Under the pieces are notes generated by a model. It did not search any database and was not told where the DNA came from. It was given only the letters and a program-made list of their open reading frames with translations. Positions 1 through 8,211 of a stretch of DNA of 64,000 nt are shown here, piece by piece. Each line of letters starts with the position of its first letter. Within the stretch, counting starts at the first letter, position 1. Both the position numbers and the translations under genes were made by a program. The stretch comes from Phycisphaerales bacterium UBA1910 (GTDB lineage: Bacteria; Planctomycetota; Phycisphaerae; Phycisphaerales; UBA1924), in contig DDGE01000036.1 of assembly GCA_002337545.1 (NCBI GenBank), forward strand, positions 17,708 through 81,707. The letters run 5' to 3'.

Positions 1-492
1 TCGTTTGAGTCGAACCGAGCGGACGCGGACACGAACCTGATGAACTGTGTGGTGGTGAACGCGAGCGCGGCGTCGCATACCGGGGCGGGTGATTTCAATG
101 TGAGCTATTCGTTGATCCCGGAGGGGCCGGCGGGTGAGGCGGACGCAAACGGGAACTTCAGCGCGGATCCGATGTTTATGGATCTGGGTGGGGGTGATTA
201 CACCCTGATGGCGGGTTCGGCGGCGATCGACGCGGGGAACTCGCGTGGGGTGCTTGGGCCGGTGGATGTGTTGGATGTGGACACGGACTTTGACGGGAAT
301 GTTCGGAACCTTGATGATCCGGACACGGAGAACACGGGGTTGTCGACTTGGGAGTTGTGCGTGGATCTTGGGGCGTTTGAGTTCCAGCCGAGTGGCGGGG
401 CGGATTGCCCGGCGGACCTGACGGGTGATGGGGTGCTCAACTTCTTTGATGTGAGCGCGTTCCTGTCGGCGTACAACGCGGGTTGCCCGTGA
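1..492 (+). CDS. C-terminal part of a secreted beta-helix protein with GC-type dockerin (5' end outside the window)
   Basis: The reading frame is open from base 1, so only the C-terminal 163 residues are visible. They carry the end of a right-handed beta-helix 'choice-of-anchor Q' domain: a DPMF motif, then DYTLMAGSAAIDAGN, then a D-rich DVDTDFDGN/RNLDDPDTE block, then DLGAFEFQ. The protein closes with one half of a dockerin-like module (CPADLTGDGVLNFFDVSAF, ending GCP). The same order of blocks ends the metalloprotease at 2147-4747, so the two are paralogous at their C-termini. Only one Ca-binding half is present here, against two in most relatives in this window. Likely secreted and surface-retained through the GC-ending module (known for the family by architecture; the anchoring mechanism is not established). 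The function of the missing N-terminal part cannot be judged. Confidence 0.85.
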   Translation, partial: SFESNRADADTNLMNCVVVNASAASHTGAGDFNVSYSLIPEGPAGEADANGNFSADPMFMDLGGGDYTLMAGSAAIDAGNSRGVLGPVDVLDVDTDFDGNVRNLDDPDTENTGLSTWELCVDLGAFEFQPSGGADCPADLTGDGVLNFFDVSAFLSAYNAGCP

Positions 493-518
493 TTGAGTGA
501 GTTCGGAAGAACAGTAAG

Positions 519-549
519 CCCTCGGTTTCCTCTGAAATCGGGGGCATTT
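519..549 (+). terminator. Possible weak intrinsic terminator after the first gene
   Basis: An imperfect hairpin (CCCTCGGTTT, six-base loop, AAATCGGGGG, closed by two G-U pairs) lies 27 bases after the stop codon at 492 and is followed by the short T-containing run CATTTG. The stem is good but the T tract is poor. Confidence 0.4.
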
Positions 550-656
550 GCGTTGGTGGATGTTGATTGGGTTTCATCTTGCAGCGCTTTGGGGATTTGG
601 GTACATTGATGGGTGTTGATTTTCTGTCATTGAACATTTTGAACTGGGAGGGCGTG

Positions 657-1904
657 ATGCGAATCAGAAGTACTTTGGACTCGATGTTGAATGCATCGGT
701 GATCGGTGTGTGTGCGATGGGGATGCTCTCGGCTGCGGCGATGGCGCAGGACGGGTGTGTCGATCTGCGGTTGATCGGGTCGTACGGCGATATTGATGGA
801 TCGTTGTATTCGGCCAGCGCGGTGTACGAAGATGGGTATGCCTATCTTCTACGACCAGCTGGGTATCAGGCGGAACTCAAGATTATCGATCTTCATGACC
901 CCTCTTCGCCCGAGTTGGTTCAGTCGTACGAACTCTCGTCGAGCTTGGGTTGGGGTCGGCTGGCGGTTTCGGACGGCGTGTTCTACTCGGCGTCCAGTGG
1001 TCGGCTCATTCGGTATCGGCTTGATGATGGAACGGCACTCCCAGAGTATCACACATCAGACATTGTCTCACGGATGGTTGTTCAGGGCGACCAGGTGTAC
1101 CTTGGTTTCTTTGATTTAGACGAGAACGGATCAGGAGGATTCGAGATCGTTGATGTATCCGACGAGAACAACCCTGTTCGGGTCGTATCGGAGGCGATTG
1201 AGCCGGTGAATGCTGCGGGTGAGGTTGTTGATCTTGATGTGGATGGTACAACGCTCTACATCACGCACAACTATCTTGGGCTGTATCGGTATGATATCTC
1301 GGATCCTGCTTCACCCAGATTTCTCGGGCGTTACACGCTTTACGGCGCTGAGTATTCATCATTGAGTATCAATGGCGGGGTTGCGTATCTGGCCACAGCT
1401 CACGGTGGGATCGAGGGGTTGTTGACTCTGGATATTGGTGATCCATCGGAAGTATTGCTTGTTGGAACTTCTCTGAGTGAGATTCCGTTGCAGAGAGGGC
1501 AGGCTAGTTCGCTCGGAGGGAATCTGCTGGCGTTGAGTTACTGGGACTTTAATGAGTTGCGGATTGTGGATGTTTCTGATCCGCAGTTTCCTGAACAGGT
1601 CTTTGTAGTGGACACCAGGCTCCATGCACCAGCACTCATTAATGAGGAGACTCTGGTTCTGATGAGTTCTGATGGTTTGCGCGTGTACGACTTGGGGGCA
1701 GGGTTCGGTGGAGATTGTCGGCCGCCTGTGGAGATACCGTGCGATATGGATGGGAATGAAGCGTTGAACTGGCTTGACACTTCACTGTTTCTGGAAGCAT
1801 ACCTCAGCGATCAGGCAGAAGCGGATTTTAATGGTGATGGCCAGCTCGATCGTTTCGATGTTTCACTGTTTCTTGTGTGTTACGCTGCGTACAGCGATCT
1901 GTAG
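657..1904 (+). CDS. Secreted LVIVD-repeat (beta-propeller) protein with degenerate dockerin module
   Basis: A 415-residue protein. The frame is open further upstream, but the ATG at 657 has a GGGAGG ribosome site just before it and starts a clear signal peptide (MRIRS... to AAAMAQ, about 31 residues). The body holds at least five LVIVD-type repeats, each with a strand plus D-x-S/G-D-P or similar turn (IIDLHDPSSP, IVDVSDENNP, RYDISDPASP, TLDIGDPSE, IVDVSDPQFP), which in this family fold as a beta-propeller. The C-terminus has two EF-hand-like halves (DMDGNEALNWLDTSLFLEAY and DFNGDGQLDRFDVSLFL) but lacks the terminal Gly-Cys, ending in YAAYSDL, so the anchoring signal is degenerate compared with its neighbours. 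No catalytic motif is seen; a binding or scaffold role on the cell surface is likely. Followed by a strong terminator. Confidence 0.85.
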   Translation: MRIRSTLDSMLNASVIGVCAMGMLSAAAMAQDGCVDLRLIGSYGDIDGSLYSASAVYEDGYAYLLRPAGYQAELKIIDLHDPSSPELVQSYELSSSLGWGRLAVSDGVFYSASSGRLIRYRLDDGTALPEYHTSDIVSRMVVQGDQVYLGFFDLDENGSGGFEIVDVSDENNPVRVVSEAIEPVNAAGEVVDLDVDGTTLYITHNYLGLYRYDISDPASPRFLGRYTLYGAEYSSLSINGGVAYLATAHGGIEGLLTLDIGDPSEVLLVGTSLSEIPLQRGQASSLGGNLLALSYWDFNELRIVDVSDPQFPEQVFVVDTRLHAPALINEETLVLMSSDGLRVYDLGAGFGGDCRPPVEIPCDMDGNEALNWLDTSLFLEAYLSDQAEADFNGDGQLDRFDVSLFLVCYAAYSDL

Positions 1905-1935
1905 TCCTTACTCATTGCATTGAGCGAATGCCTTG

Positions 1936-1965
1936 CCCCGTTTATCGCGAGAAACGGGGTTTTTT
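1936..1965 (+). terminator. Intrinsic terminator of the LVIVD-repeat gene
   Basis: A perfect 8-bp stem (CCCCGTTT / AAACGGGG) with an 8-base loop is followed by six T residues. It begins 32 bases after the stop at 1904. Confidence 0.85.
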
Positions 1966-2054
1966 GTGGAATCGTGGGAAAGTTGGGGATTCATCGGGCG
2001 CGGCGGGGTTGGCGGCCGCGTGGTCTCTCAGGGCTCATTCCGCGCTGGGGCCGG

Positions 2055-2129
2055 GAGCTGAACTTCTTCGATGTGTCGGCGTTCTTCGTGGCGTTTTCGC
2101 AGGGTGCGCGGAACCCAGACTTCCTGATT
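2055..2129 (+). pseudogene. Orphan dockerin-module fragment
   Basis: This stretch translates as ELNFFDVSAFFVAFSQGARN, which is the FFDVSAF core of the GC-type dockerin seen in the neighbouring genes, followed by the G-A-x-N-P-D-F linker usually found between the two halves. There is no acceptable start or signal peptide, and nothing gene-like precedes it after the terminator at 1936-1965. It lies between that terminator and the start of the metalloprotease at 2147. It is best read as the remnant of a deleted dockerin gene, or a recombination scar between dockerin-coding DNA segments. Confidence 0.65.
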
Positions 2130-2146
2130 GCTCAAAGGACTCAATC

Positions 2147-4747
2147 ATGATTCGATATGCTCTGCTGATCGTGCCGCTCTTGGTTGCATCATCTGCACTT
2201 GCGCAGACGCATGCGCACTCATGCGGTGTTGACTGCTCACAGCGTGAACCCATCACGAGTGATGTGCAGCGCCCGCTCGATCGTGCAGCGATGGCCAATG
2301 CGACGCATCAGCGTGGCAGGGGGGCATCGCTTGAGGATGGGTCCCTGATTGACATTCTGGTTCTGTACTCACCACAGGCGACGACATTCGCCGGGGGGCA
2401 GGCCGAGATTGAGTCGCTGATCATGGACGGTTTGGATGAGCTCAACGCCGCGACGCTGGATTCTGGCATTCCCACCGTGTTCCGGATTGTCCATACGCAG
2501 GAGGTGGCACATGACCAGTCGGGGTCGATGGGCACCCAGCTCACGCGGTTGCGTTCCCCGGGTGATGGTGTGCTCGATGAGGCACATGACCTGCGGGATC
2601 TTCATAAAGCCGATCTGGTCATGCTTGTCATCTCTGCGGGGGATGTGTGCGGGATCGCCAATATCGGTGTTGGGCCCGGGAATACACCGACGCCGCAGTT
2701 TGGGTTCAGTGTCGTCGCGGCGACATGTATGACCGCACCAACGAGTGCCTTTGCGCACGAGATCGGGCACAACATGGGCATCCTGCACGGGTACGAAGAG
2801 AACCCGTGCACGAACGGGGCTTCCCGCTTTGCCAAGGGTTATATGGCGCCCGACGATTCGTTCCAGACGCTTATGGGGGTTGGGGCTGCCCCGCGGGTGG
2901 TTCGGTTCTCGAACCCTGGTGTGGATATGAACGGCCAGCCCACTGGCGTTGCGATTGGGGATCCGAGTGCCGCGGACAGCGCGAGTGCCTTTGCTTTCGC
3001 CGCGCCTGTTGTCGCGAACTATCGCAGCCGGGATATGAACAACAACGGCATCCTCGACGACGACGAGATCGTTTCTGGTGATCTGAATGATTGCAATGGG
3101 AATGGGTATCCCGACTTCGCCGATCAGGATTTTAATCGCAACGGGGTCCCCGACGAGTGCGACATCGCGATGGGCACGAGCACGGACAATGACCTTGATG
3201 GGATCCCTGATGACGCCGAGCTTTCGGTCATTCGAGTGGATCCCGGCGCGACCGGGACTGGGTTGGGGGACTCCTGGGGAGACGCACGAACCGATCTTCA
3301 GGACGCGCTCGAACTCGCCCGTGCATCGGGAGACATCGAGCAGCTCTGGCTCATGCACGGGACCTATCTCCCGTCGGACCAGGGGCATCGTGCTCGATAC
3401 TTCGATATCCCCGGTGGTGTTGCTCTTCTCGGGGGATTCGATGGAACCGAGGCGAGCGCGGACGAGCGATCTCCTTCGACGGCGCGAACCATCCTGTCTG
3501 GTGACCAGTTTCAGGATGATGATGGGCTGTTGAACCGGGAGGACAACGCGCTGCATGTGGTTTACATCCATGATGAACCCGCGCCGGTGGTGCTCGATAA
3601 TCTTGTGATTGAGCATGGGAACGGTGATTCTGAGGTGAACTGTGGTGCGCTGATGGAGTTCGCGGGTGGGGTTCTGGTGTACAACACGGACACGACCATC
3701 ACCAACTCGGAGATCCGCGAGAATACCGGGCTGGTCTCCGCGGGCATGGTGCTCATCAATAACTCGAAAACCCGTATCGTGGGCAATCACATCCATCACA
3801 ACACCGCGATCGATGGCACTTTCTATGGTTCGACCGGGGCGTTGGAGTATCGGGGCTGGATCGGTGCAGTACGGGTCAATACCTTCTACGACGGGCCTGA
3901 TAATGTCTTTGCCAACAACCTTGTGGAGTTCAATCAGGATACTGACTCCGTCTCAGGCGTTTCCGTTGTCGGGTGCGCACCTTACTTTGTCAATAATGTC
4001 ATCGCACGCAACTCCTCGCTGAGCAGCGTCTCTGGTTCCGGACTTTCTGCTGTACTTTGCGAGGGGTTCGAGGTTATCAACTGCACGATCACCGACAACC
4101 GAGCCCCGAACAATCAGTTTGGGCAGCGTGCTGGTGGGTTTGCCTCGAATCGTTCTCAGGTCTCCGTCATCAACTCGATCCTGTGGGGCAACCACCCGCA
4201 CCTTGATGCGGGCGACGAAACGGCACAGTTCTCGGAATCGGGAGTCGGAGTCGAGCACGAGTTCGTCAACTCAGTTGTCGAGGGTTGGTCCGGGGCATTC
4301 AATGGGAGCGGGCTTGACGCCGATCCCGTGTTCGTGGATGCGGTGAGCGGCGATTATGCCTTGAGCCCGCTGTCTCCCGCGATCGATGCGAGCGACAACA
4401 CACGCATTCCCGCGGATACGCCCGACTTTGACAACGATTTGGATGTGCTCGAGCTTCTTCCTCTCGACTTTCTGGGGAACCCGCGGAGCGTTGATGATCC
4501 GGACACGACCGATTCAGGGAGCGGTGCCGCGCCCATGGCGGATATCGGCGCGATCGAGTACCAACCCGAATCCGTGGCGTGTGTCGCGGATTTCACGGGG
4601 GACGGTCAGCTTGACTTCTTTGATGTGTCGGCGTTCCTCACCGCCTATCAGGGCGAGGATTCGCAGGCAGATTTGAACGACGACGGGTTGTTCAACTTCT
4701 TTGATGTGAGCGTGTTTCTGTCGGCGTACGGGGCCGGTTGCCCCTAA
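2147..4747 (+). CDS. Secreted zinc metalloprotease with beta-helix domain and GC-type dockerin
   Basis: An 866-residue protein. The ATG at 2147 is preferred over in-frame upstream codons because it follows AAAGGA and opens the signal peptide MIRYALLIVPLLVASSALAQ. Residues about 60-300 are a zincin domain with the motif HEIGHNMGILHG: zinc ligands H204, H208 and H214 and catalytic E205, with a methionine-turn-like MGVGAAPRVVRFSNPGV downstream. This matches the reprolysin-like/M12B-type zincins (metzincin class). Then come D/N-rich Ca-binding turns (DMNNNGILDDDE, DLNDCNGNGYPD, DFNRNGVPDECD), a parallel beta-helix region with N-x-I/V repeats (residues about 380-740), a choice-of-anchor block ending DIGAIEYQ, and a complete two-half dockerin ending GAGCP. 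It is probably an exported surface protease, and the beta-helix may bind polysaccharide. It converges on the kinase gene 4810-7329. Confidence 0.9.
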   Translation: MIRYALLIVPLLVASSALAQTHAHSCGVDCSQREPITSDVQRPLDRAAMANATHQRGRGASLEDGSLIDILVLYSPQATTFAGGQAEIESLIMDGLDELNAATLDSGIPTVFRIVHTQEVAHDQSGSMGTQLTRLRSPGDGVLDEAHDLRDLHKADLVMLVISAGDVCGIANIGVGPGNTPTPQFGFSVVAATCMTAPTSAFAHEIGHNMGILHGYEENPCTNGASRFAKGYMAPDDSFQTLMGVGAAPRVVRFSNPGVDMNGQPTGVAIGDPSAADSASAFAFAAPVVANYRSRDMNNNGILDDDEIVSGDLNDCNGNGYPDFADQDFNRNGVPDECDIAMGTSTDNDLDGIPDDAELSVIRVDPGATGTGLGDSWGDARTDLQDALELARASGDIEQLWLMHGTYLPSDQGHRARYFDIPGGVALLGGFDGTEASADERSPSTARTILSGDQFQDDDGLLNREDNALHVVYIHDEPAPVVLDNLVIEHGNGDSEVNCGALMEFAGGVLVYNTDTTITNSEIRENTGLVSAGMVLINNSKTRIVGNHIHHNTAIDGTFYGSTGALEYRGWIGAVRVNTFYDGPDNVFANNLVEFNQDTDSVSGVSVVGCAPYFVNNVIARNSSLSSVSGSGLSAVLCEGFEVINCTITDNRAPNNQFGQRAGGFASNRSQVSVINSILWGNHPHLDAGDETAQFSESGVGVEHEFVNSVVEGWSGAFNGSGLDADPVFVDAVSGDYALSPLSPAIDASDNTRIPADTPDFDNDLDVLELLPLDFLGNPRSVDDPDTTDSGSGAAPMADIGAIEYQPESVACVADFTGDGQLDFFDVSAFLTAYQGEDSQADLNDDGLFNFFDVSVFLSAYGAGCP

Positions 4748-4773
4748 TTGCGACGAGGTGAAGTAGCCACACG

Positions 4774-4810
4774 CCGCACCTGTATCTCTGAAGGGGGACG
4801 GTGCGGTTTT
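4774..4810 (+). terminator. Intrinsic terminator of the metalloprotease gene
   Basis: A 7-bp perfect stem (CCGCACC / GGTGCGG) with a 19-base loop, followed by TTTT. The last T overlaps the stop codon of the convergent kinase gene. It starts 26 bases after the metalloprotease stop. Confidence 0.7.
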
Positions 4811-7329
4811 CAGTTGTCGCGGAGGACTTCGCGCATCTGTTCATCGTCGAGGCCGAGTGATTTCATGTGTATGTAGGTCTGATCGACAAGGGCGTCTGCG
4901 CCTTCCTGATCGCCGGCGTCTAGCCGGACTTGGATGCGGACCGAGTTTGCGGCCGCGTAGGTGCGGGCGTTTCGCAGGTCCTGAATGTATGGGAATATCT
5001 CTTCGATGAGCATGACTGCTCGCTCGTGTTCGCCCAACTCGTAGAGGACCTGGGCGAGGTAAACCTGTGAGGTCACGATCTGTGCGTGGCCTTTGGGCCA
5101 TTGTTGTTTGCGGAGATCGTTCGCTTGCTCCAGCGATTCTTTGGCGCTCTCGAAGTCCTCGGCGTACTGGTACAGGCGTCCGATTTCGAAGAGTGCGTTG
5201 GCGTATTGGATAGATTCTTCGCCGTAGGTGCGGTTGACTGATTTGAGATCGTCGAGCGCGTAGGGGATGCCTTTTTCGGGCTGGCCGAGCGTGCCGTAGG
5301 TGCGTGCGAGTGCGCGCCGGATGGACTCGGTGGTGAAGTGGTCGAACCCGTACTTCGGCACGGCCATGTCGTATGCGGTCGTGAGCAGGTCGATGGATTC
5401 CTCAGAGGGCGCGAATGTTGACATGGCGTCGCCATAGAACGCCATGGCGTCGATGGTGGCGCTGTGATCGGGTGGGTAGTGGGACTGTGCGACTTCGTAG
5501 AGTCTCTTGAGCGTGGGGAGTTGGTCTTTCGGGGTTTGGCTGAAGCGCTGCTGCATGTAGAGGGCGAAGAGTGCATGGTACAGTTCTGCAGGATCAACAT
5601 CGTCCATCTGGTCGTAGATTTCGATGATGCGTTGTATGTTTTCGATTGAGCCGTCGGAACGCTGCAGGACGCGGAGTCTGCGGGGATCGTTGTCATCGAA
5701 TAGCTGTGCGGATTCTTGATCCGCGAGCTGTATCTGTTCTTTGGCTCCATTGAGGCCGTGTCCCCAGAGCAGATCGTGGAGATAGATGCGGAGATTGATG
5801 ACTTCTTCGGAAGGGATCCCGTGGTACTGGATCGCGAAGTCGAGCGCGTCGCGCATGGTCTGCGTGCCCTGCTGCGAGTAGCCGGACTGCGTTTGGAAGC
5901 GTCCGATGCCGACCAACATGGGGAGCAGGTGATCGGGGTCGTCTGCGAGACCTGCGCGGGCTCGGTCTGCGATCTCTGCCATAGCGCTTTCTGAGAGGAT
6001 GGGTGGTGCGCCGCGGGTGTTGTAGTCCGCGGTGAGGATGAGCATTTCGATGAGGAAGTCGCCGATGAAGGCGACGCGGTTGGTGGAGGCCTGGGCGCGG
6101 TCTCGTTCGATACTGGCCTCGCGCCACTTGAGCGCGGCGATGCCCATGGCGGCGATCAGGGCGATGCCGAGCACGCCGGCGAGTGAGACGGAGGCGCGGT
6201 GACGGCGGACGAACTTGCGAGCGACATAGACGACGCTCGGTGGGGACGCGGAGATGGGGAGCCCGCTGAGATAGCGTCGGAGGTCCTCGCCCATGGCTTG
6301 TGCGGATGGGTAGCGGAGATCGGGGTCGTCGGCGCAGGCCTTGAGGACGATGCGGTCGAGGTCGCCGCGGAGTGCTTTGGGGTGGGCGACGGTGCGGTGG
6401 GTCTGTTCGCTGGCGATCTTGCTGGGGCGTGTGATTGTTGAGTCTGTCGGGTCTTTGTGCTCTGTGTTCGCGGTGGGGACATCGCCGGCGAGGAGTTCGC
6501 AGAGGATAGCGCCGAGGGCGTAGACATCGACGCGTGTGTCGCTGGTCTGGTTGCCGGCGCGTTGTTCGGGGCTCATGTAGCGGGGTGTGCCGAGGCGGAC
6601 GCTGGCGCGGGTGTGGTGCGAGTTGGGGTCGTCCTCGAGGAGCTTGGCGATGCCGAAGTCGATGACATGTGGTGTGATGGCGTCGGGTGTCTGCTCGACG
6701 AGAATGTTGGCTGGCTTGAGGTCGCGGTGGATGACGGCTCGCTGGTGGGCGTGTTGTATGGCGTCGCAGACCTGGGCCATGAGCTGGACGCGTTGGCGAG
6801 TGCTGAGCTTCATGGTCTCGCAGGCGCGGTTGAGCGGTTCGGCCTCGATGAGCTGCATGGAGACGAAGGGCTGACCCTGGTCGGTGAGCCCGGCGTCGTA
6901 GACACGGGCGATGCAGTCGTGGTCCATGCGGGCGAGGAGGGCGGATTCGGCGCGGAAGCGGGTGATGGCCTCGTCGCTGACGAGCTCGCGCCGGAGGACC
7001 TTGACGGCGACGGGGCGGTCGATCGGGGTCTTCTGGCGGGCGCGGTAGACGATGCCGAATCCGCCTTGGCCGATCTCGTCGCTGATTTCGTAGCCCGTGA
7101 TGGTGGGGGCGGTGCGTGGGAGTTGTTTATCTGGGTTTGTGTTGTGGGTGTCGTCGAGGAGTGCGCCCGATGCCTTCACAAATGCGCTGAGCAGGTCTGA
7201 GACTGCGTCACGCAGTTGCGGCTCGGCGTCCGCGAGCAGGCGTATTGCCTTGGCGTCGTCGCCTGATTCGCGGGCTTCGAGGATCTCGCCGAAGAGTGCC
7301 TTGACATGCGATCGGTCTGGTGTGGTCAT
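4810..7329 (-). CDS. Membrane Ser/Thr protein kinase with C-terminal TPR-like sensor (module 1)
   Basis: An 839-residue Hanks-type kinase. Residues 1-70 form a helical N-terminal domain typical of planctomycete kinases paired with ECF sigma factors. The kinase domain spans about 80-355: glycine loop GQGGFG (88-93), ATP-binding K110, catalytic HRDLKPANIL (201-210, with D203), DFG 224-226 and SPEQ 253-256; all key residues are present. A transmembrane helix at about 380-402 is followed by some 430 residues of TPR-like helical repeats (RLYQYAEDFESAKESLEQAN, VYLAQVLYELGEHERAVML), presumably outside the membrane and sensing a partner. The start at 7329 lies 3 bases after the sigma factor stop, with GGGGAGG inside the end of the sigma gene, so the pair is one operon. 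By family knowledge the kinase would phosphorylate its ECF sigma factor to activate it; the substrate is inferred. Confidence 0.92.
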   Translation of the reverse strand: MTTPDRSHVKALFGEILEARESGDDAKAIRLLADAEPQLRDAVSDLLSAFVKASGALLDDTHNTNPDKQLPRTAPTITGYEISDEIGQGGFGIVYRARQKTPIDRPVAVKVLRRELVSDEAITRFRAESALLARMDHDCIARVYDAGLTDQGQPFVSMQLIEAEPLNRACETMKLSTRQRVQLMAQVCDAIQHAHQRAVIHRDLKPANILVEQTPDAITPHVIDFGIAKLLEDDPNSHHTRASVRLGTPRYMSPEQRAGNQTSDTRVDVYALGAILCELLAGDVPTANTEHKDPTDSTITRPSKIASEQTHRTVAHPKALRGDLDRIVLKACADDPDLRYPSAQAMGEDLRRYLSGLPISASPPSVVYVARKFVRRHRASVSLAGVLGIALIAAMGIAALKWREASIERDRAQASTNRVAFIGDFLIEMLILTADYNTRGAPPILSESAMAEIADRARAGLADDPDHLLPMLVGIGRFQTQSGYSQQGTQTMRDALDFAIQYHGIPSEEVINLRIYLHDLLWGHGLNGAKEQIQLADQESAQLFDDNDPRRLRVLQRSDGSIENIQRIIEIYDQMDDVDPAELYHALFALYMQQRFSQTPKDQLPTLKRLYEVAQSHYPPDHSATIDAMAFYGDAMSTFAPSEESIDLLTTAYDMAVPKYGFDHFTTESIRRALARTYGTLGQPEKGIPYALDDLKSVNRTYGEESIQYANALFEIGRLYQYAEDFESAKESLEQANDLRKQQWPKGHAQIVTSQVYLAQVLYELGEHERAVMLIEEIFPYIQDLRNARTYAAANSVRIQVRLDAGDQEGADALVDQTYIHMKSLGLDDEQMREVLRDN

Positions 7330-7332
7330 CGG

Positions 7333-7974
7333 TCAGGCCTCCCCGGGTTCTGACTGATGGTCGAGGATCTGTTGCAGGCGAGCGCGTGCGAACTCCCAGT
7401 CGCGTTTGACGGTGCGTGCGGAGAGGCCCAGCATCTCGGCGATCTCCTCGATCTGTCGCCCTGCGAAAAAGCGGAGATGGACGATTGAGGCGGCGCGTTC
7501 GTCCTCGCGTTCGAGCATGTCGATCGCTTCGTCGAGTGCGATGAGATCCTCGGGTTTGCTTGATTCTGCGGCGACCTCGAGGTCGAGGCTGATGACGCGT
7601 TTTCCGTTCTTCGGTGATCGCTTCGCGGATTTTTTGGATCGAGCGTGATCGATGAGGATGCGCCGCATGGCGACGGACGCGGCCTTAAAGAAGGCGTGGC
7701 GGTGGGCGTAACTCATCGTGTGGGTGCTTGAGTCGACGCCGAACATTTTGAGGTACGACTCGTTGACGAGTGCGGTGGCGCCGAGGGTGTGCTCGGGTCG
7801 TTCAGATCGCATGTAGGCGGCGGCGATGACCTTGAGCTCGCTGTATACTTCGCTGAAGAGCTGCTTCTGTGCCTCGGCTTGCCCGCAGCGGGCTTCCTCG
7901 ATGAGGAGTGTGAGATCGCCCGCGCCTCGGTGCGGCGTGCCGCGTGGATCGTTGTGATCATTCTCCGTGCTCAT
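7333..7974 (-). CDS. ECF sigma factor, TIGR02999-like (module 1)
   Basis: A 213-residue sigma-70 family ECF protein. The frame extends upstream to 8109, but that part looks non-coding and the ATG at 7974 (MSTENDHND) is a better start. Region 2 contains ATALVNESYLKMF and the F-F-K-A-A-S-V-A-M-R-R-I-L-I-D-H-A-R stretch that marks the planctomycete TIGR02999-type sigma factors. Region 4 has IVHLRFFAGRQIEEIAEMLG and a helix-turn-helix ending in TVKRDWEFARARL. It is followed after 3 bases by the kinase gene, the first of three such pairs in this window. The target promoters are unknown; the nearby surface-protein genes are candidates by proximity only. Confidence 0.9.
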   Translation of the reverse strand: MSTENDHNDPRGTPHRGAGDLTLLIEEARCGQAEAQKQLFSEVYSELKVIAAAYMRSERPEHTLGATALVNESYLKMFGVDSSTHTMSYAHRHAFFKAASVAMRRILIDHARSKKSAKRSPKNGKRVISLDLEVAAESSKPEDLIALDEAIDMLEREDERAASIVHLRFFAGRQIEEIAEMLGLSARTVKRDWEFARARLQQILDHQSEPGEA

Positions 7975-8136
7975 GGTGTAGCCTGCTCGCGTCGAGCGTT
8001 TCCCGTGCATATGGGATTGCTCTGCGAGTATACCGGCTTGCATGCGATTGCGCGGCGATTCATATCGCCAGCGGGCGTGCGACTTGCGGGTTTTTATGCT
8101 ACCTGGCATGGTGGAGACCTCCGATGTGGGGAGTGC

Positions 8137-8167
8137 GGAAAACGCCGGGTGGACCTTCGTCCACCCG
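8137..8167 (-). terminator. Intrinsic terminator of the 8212-10569 gene
   Basis: A perfect 9-bp stem (CGGGTGGAC / GTCCACCCG) with a four-base loop (GAAG on the minus strand), followed on the minus strand by GCGTTTTCC. It lies 45 bases past the stop of the upstream minus-strand gene. Confidence 0.8.
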
Positions 8168-8211
8168 ACGCGTTCGGTGCGTCAGCTCGATGTGATCATC
8201 GCTCCCTCGCT

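Noticed and set aside
2369-3799. 476-codon minus-strand open frame inside the metalloprotease gene
   Set aside because: It is fully antisense to a gene with clear domains, has no signal, motif or ribosome site, and its composition is that of a shadow frame in high-GC DNA.
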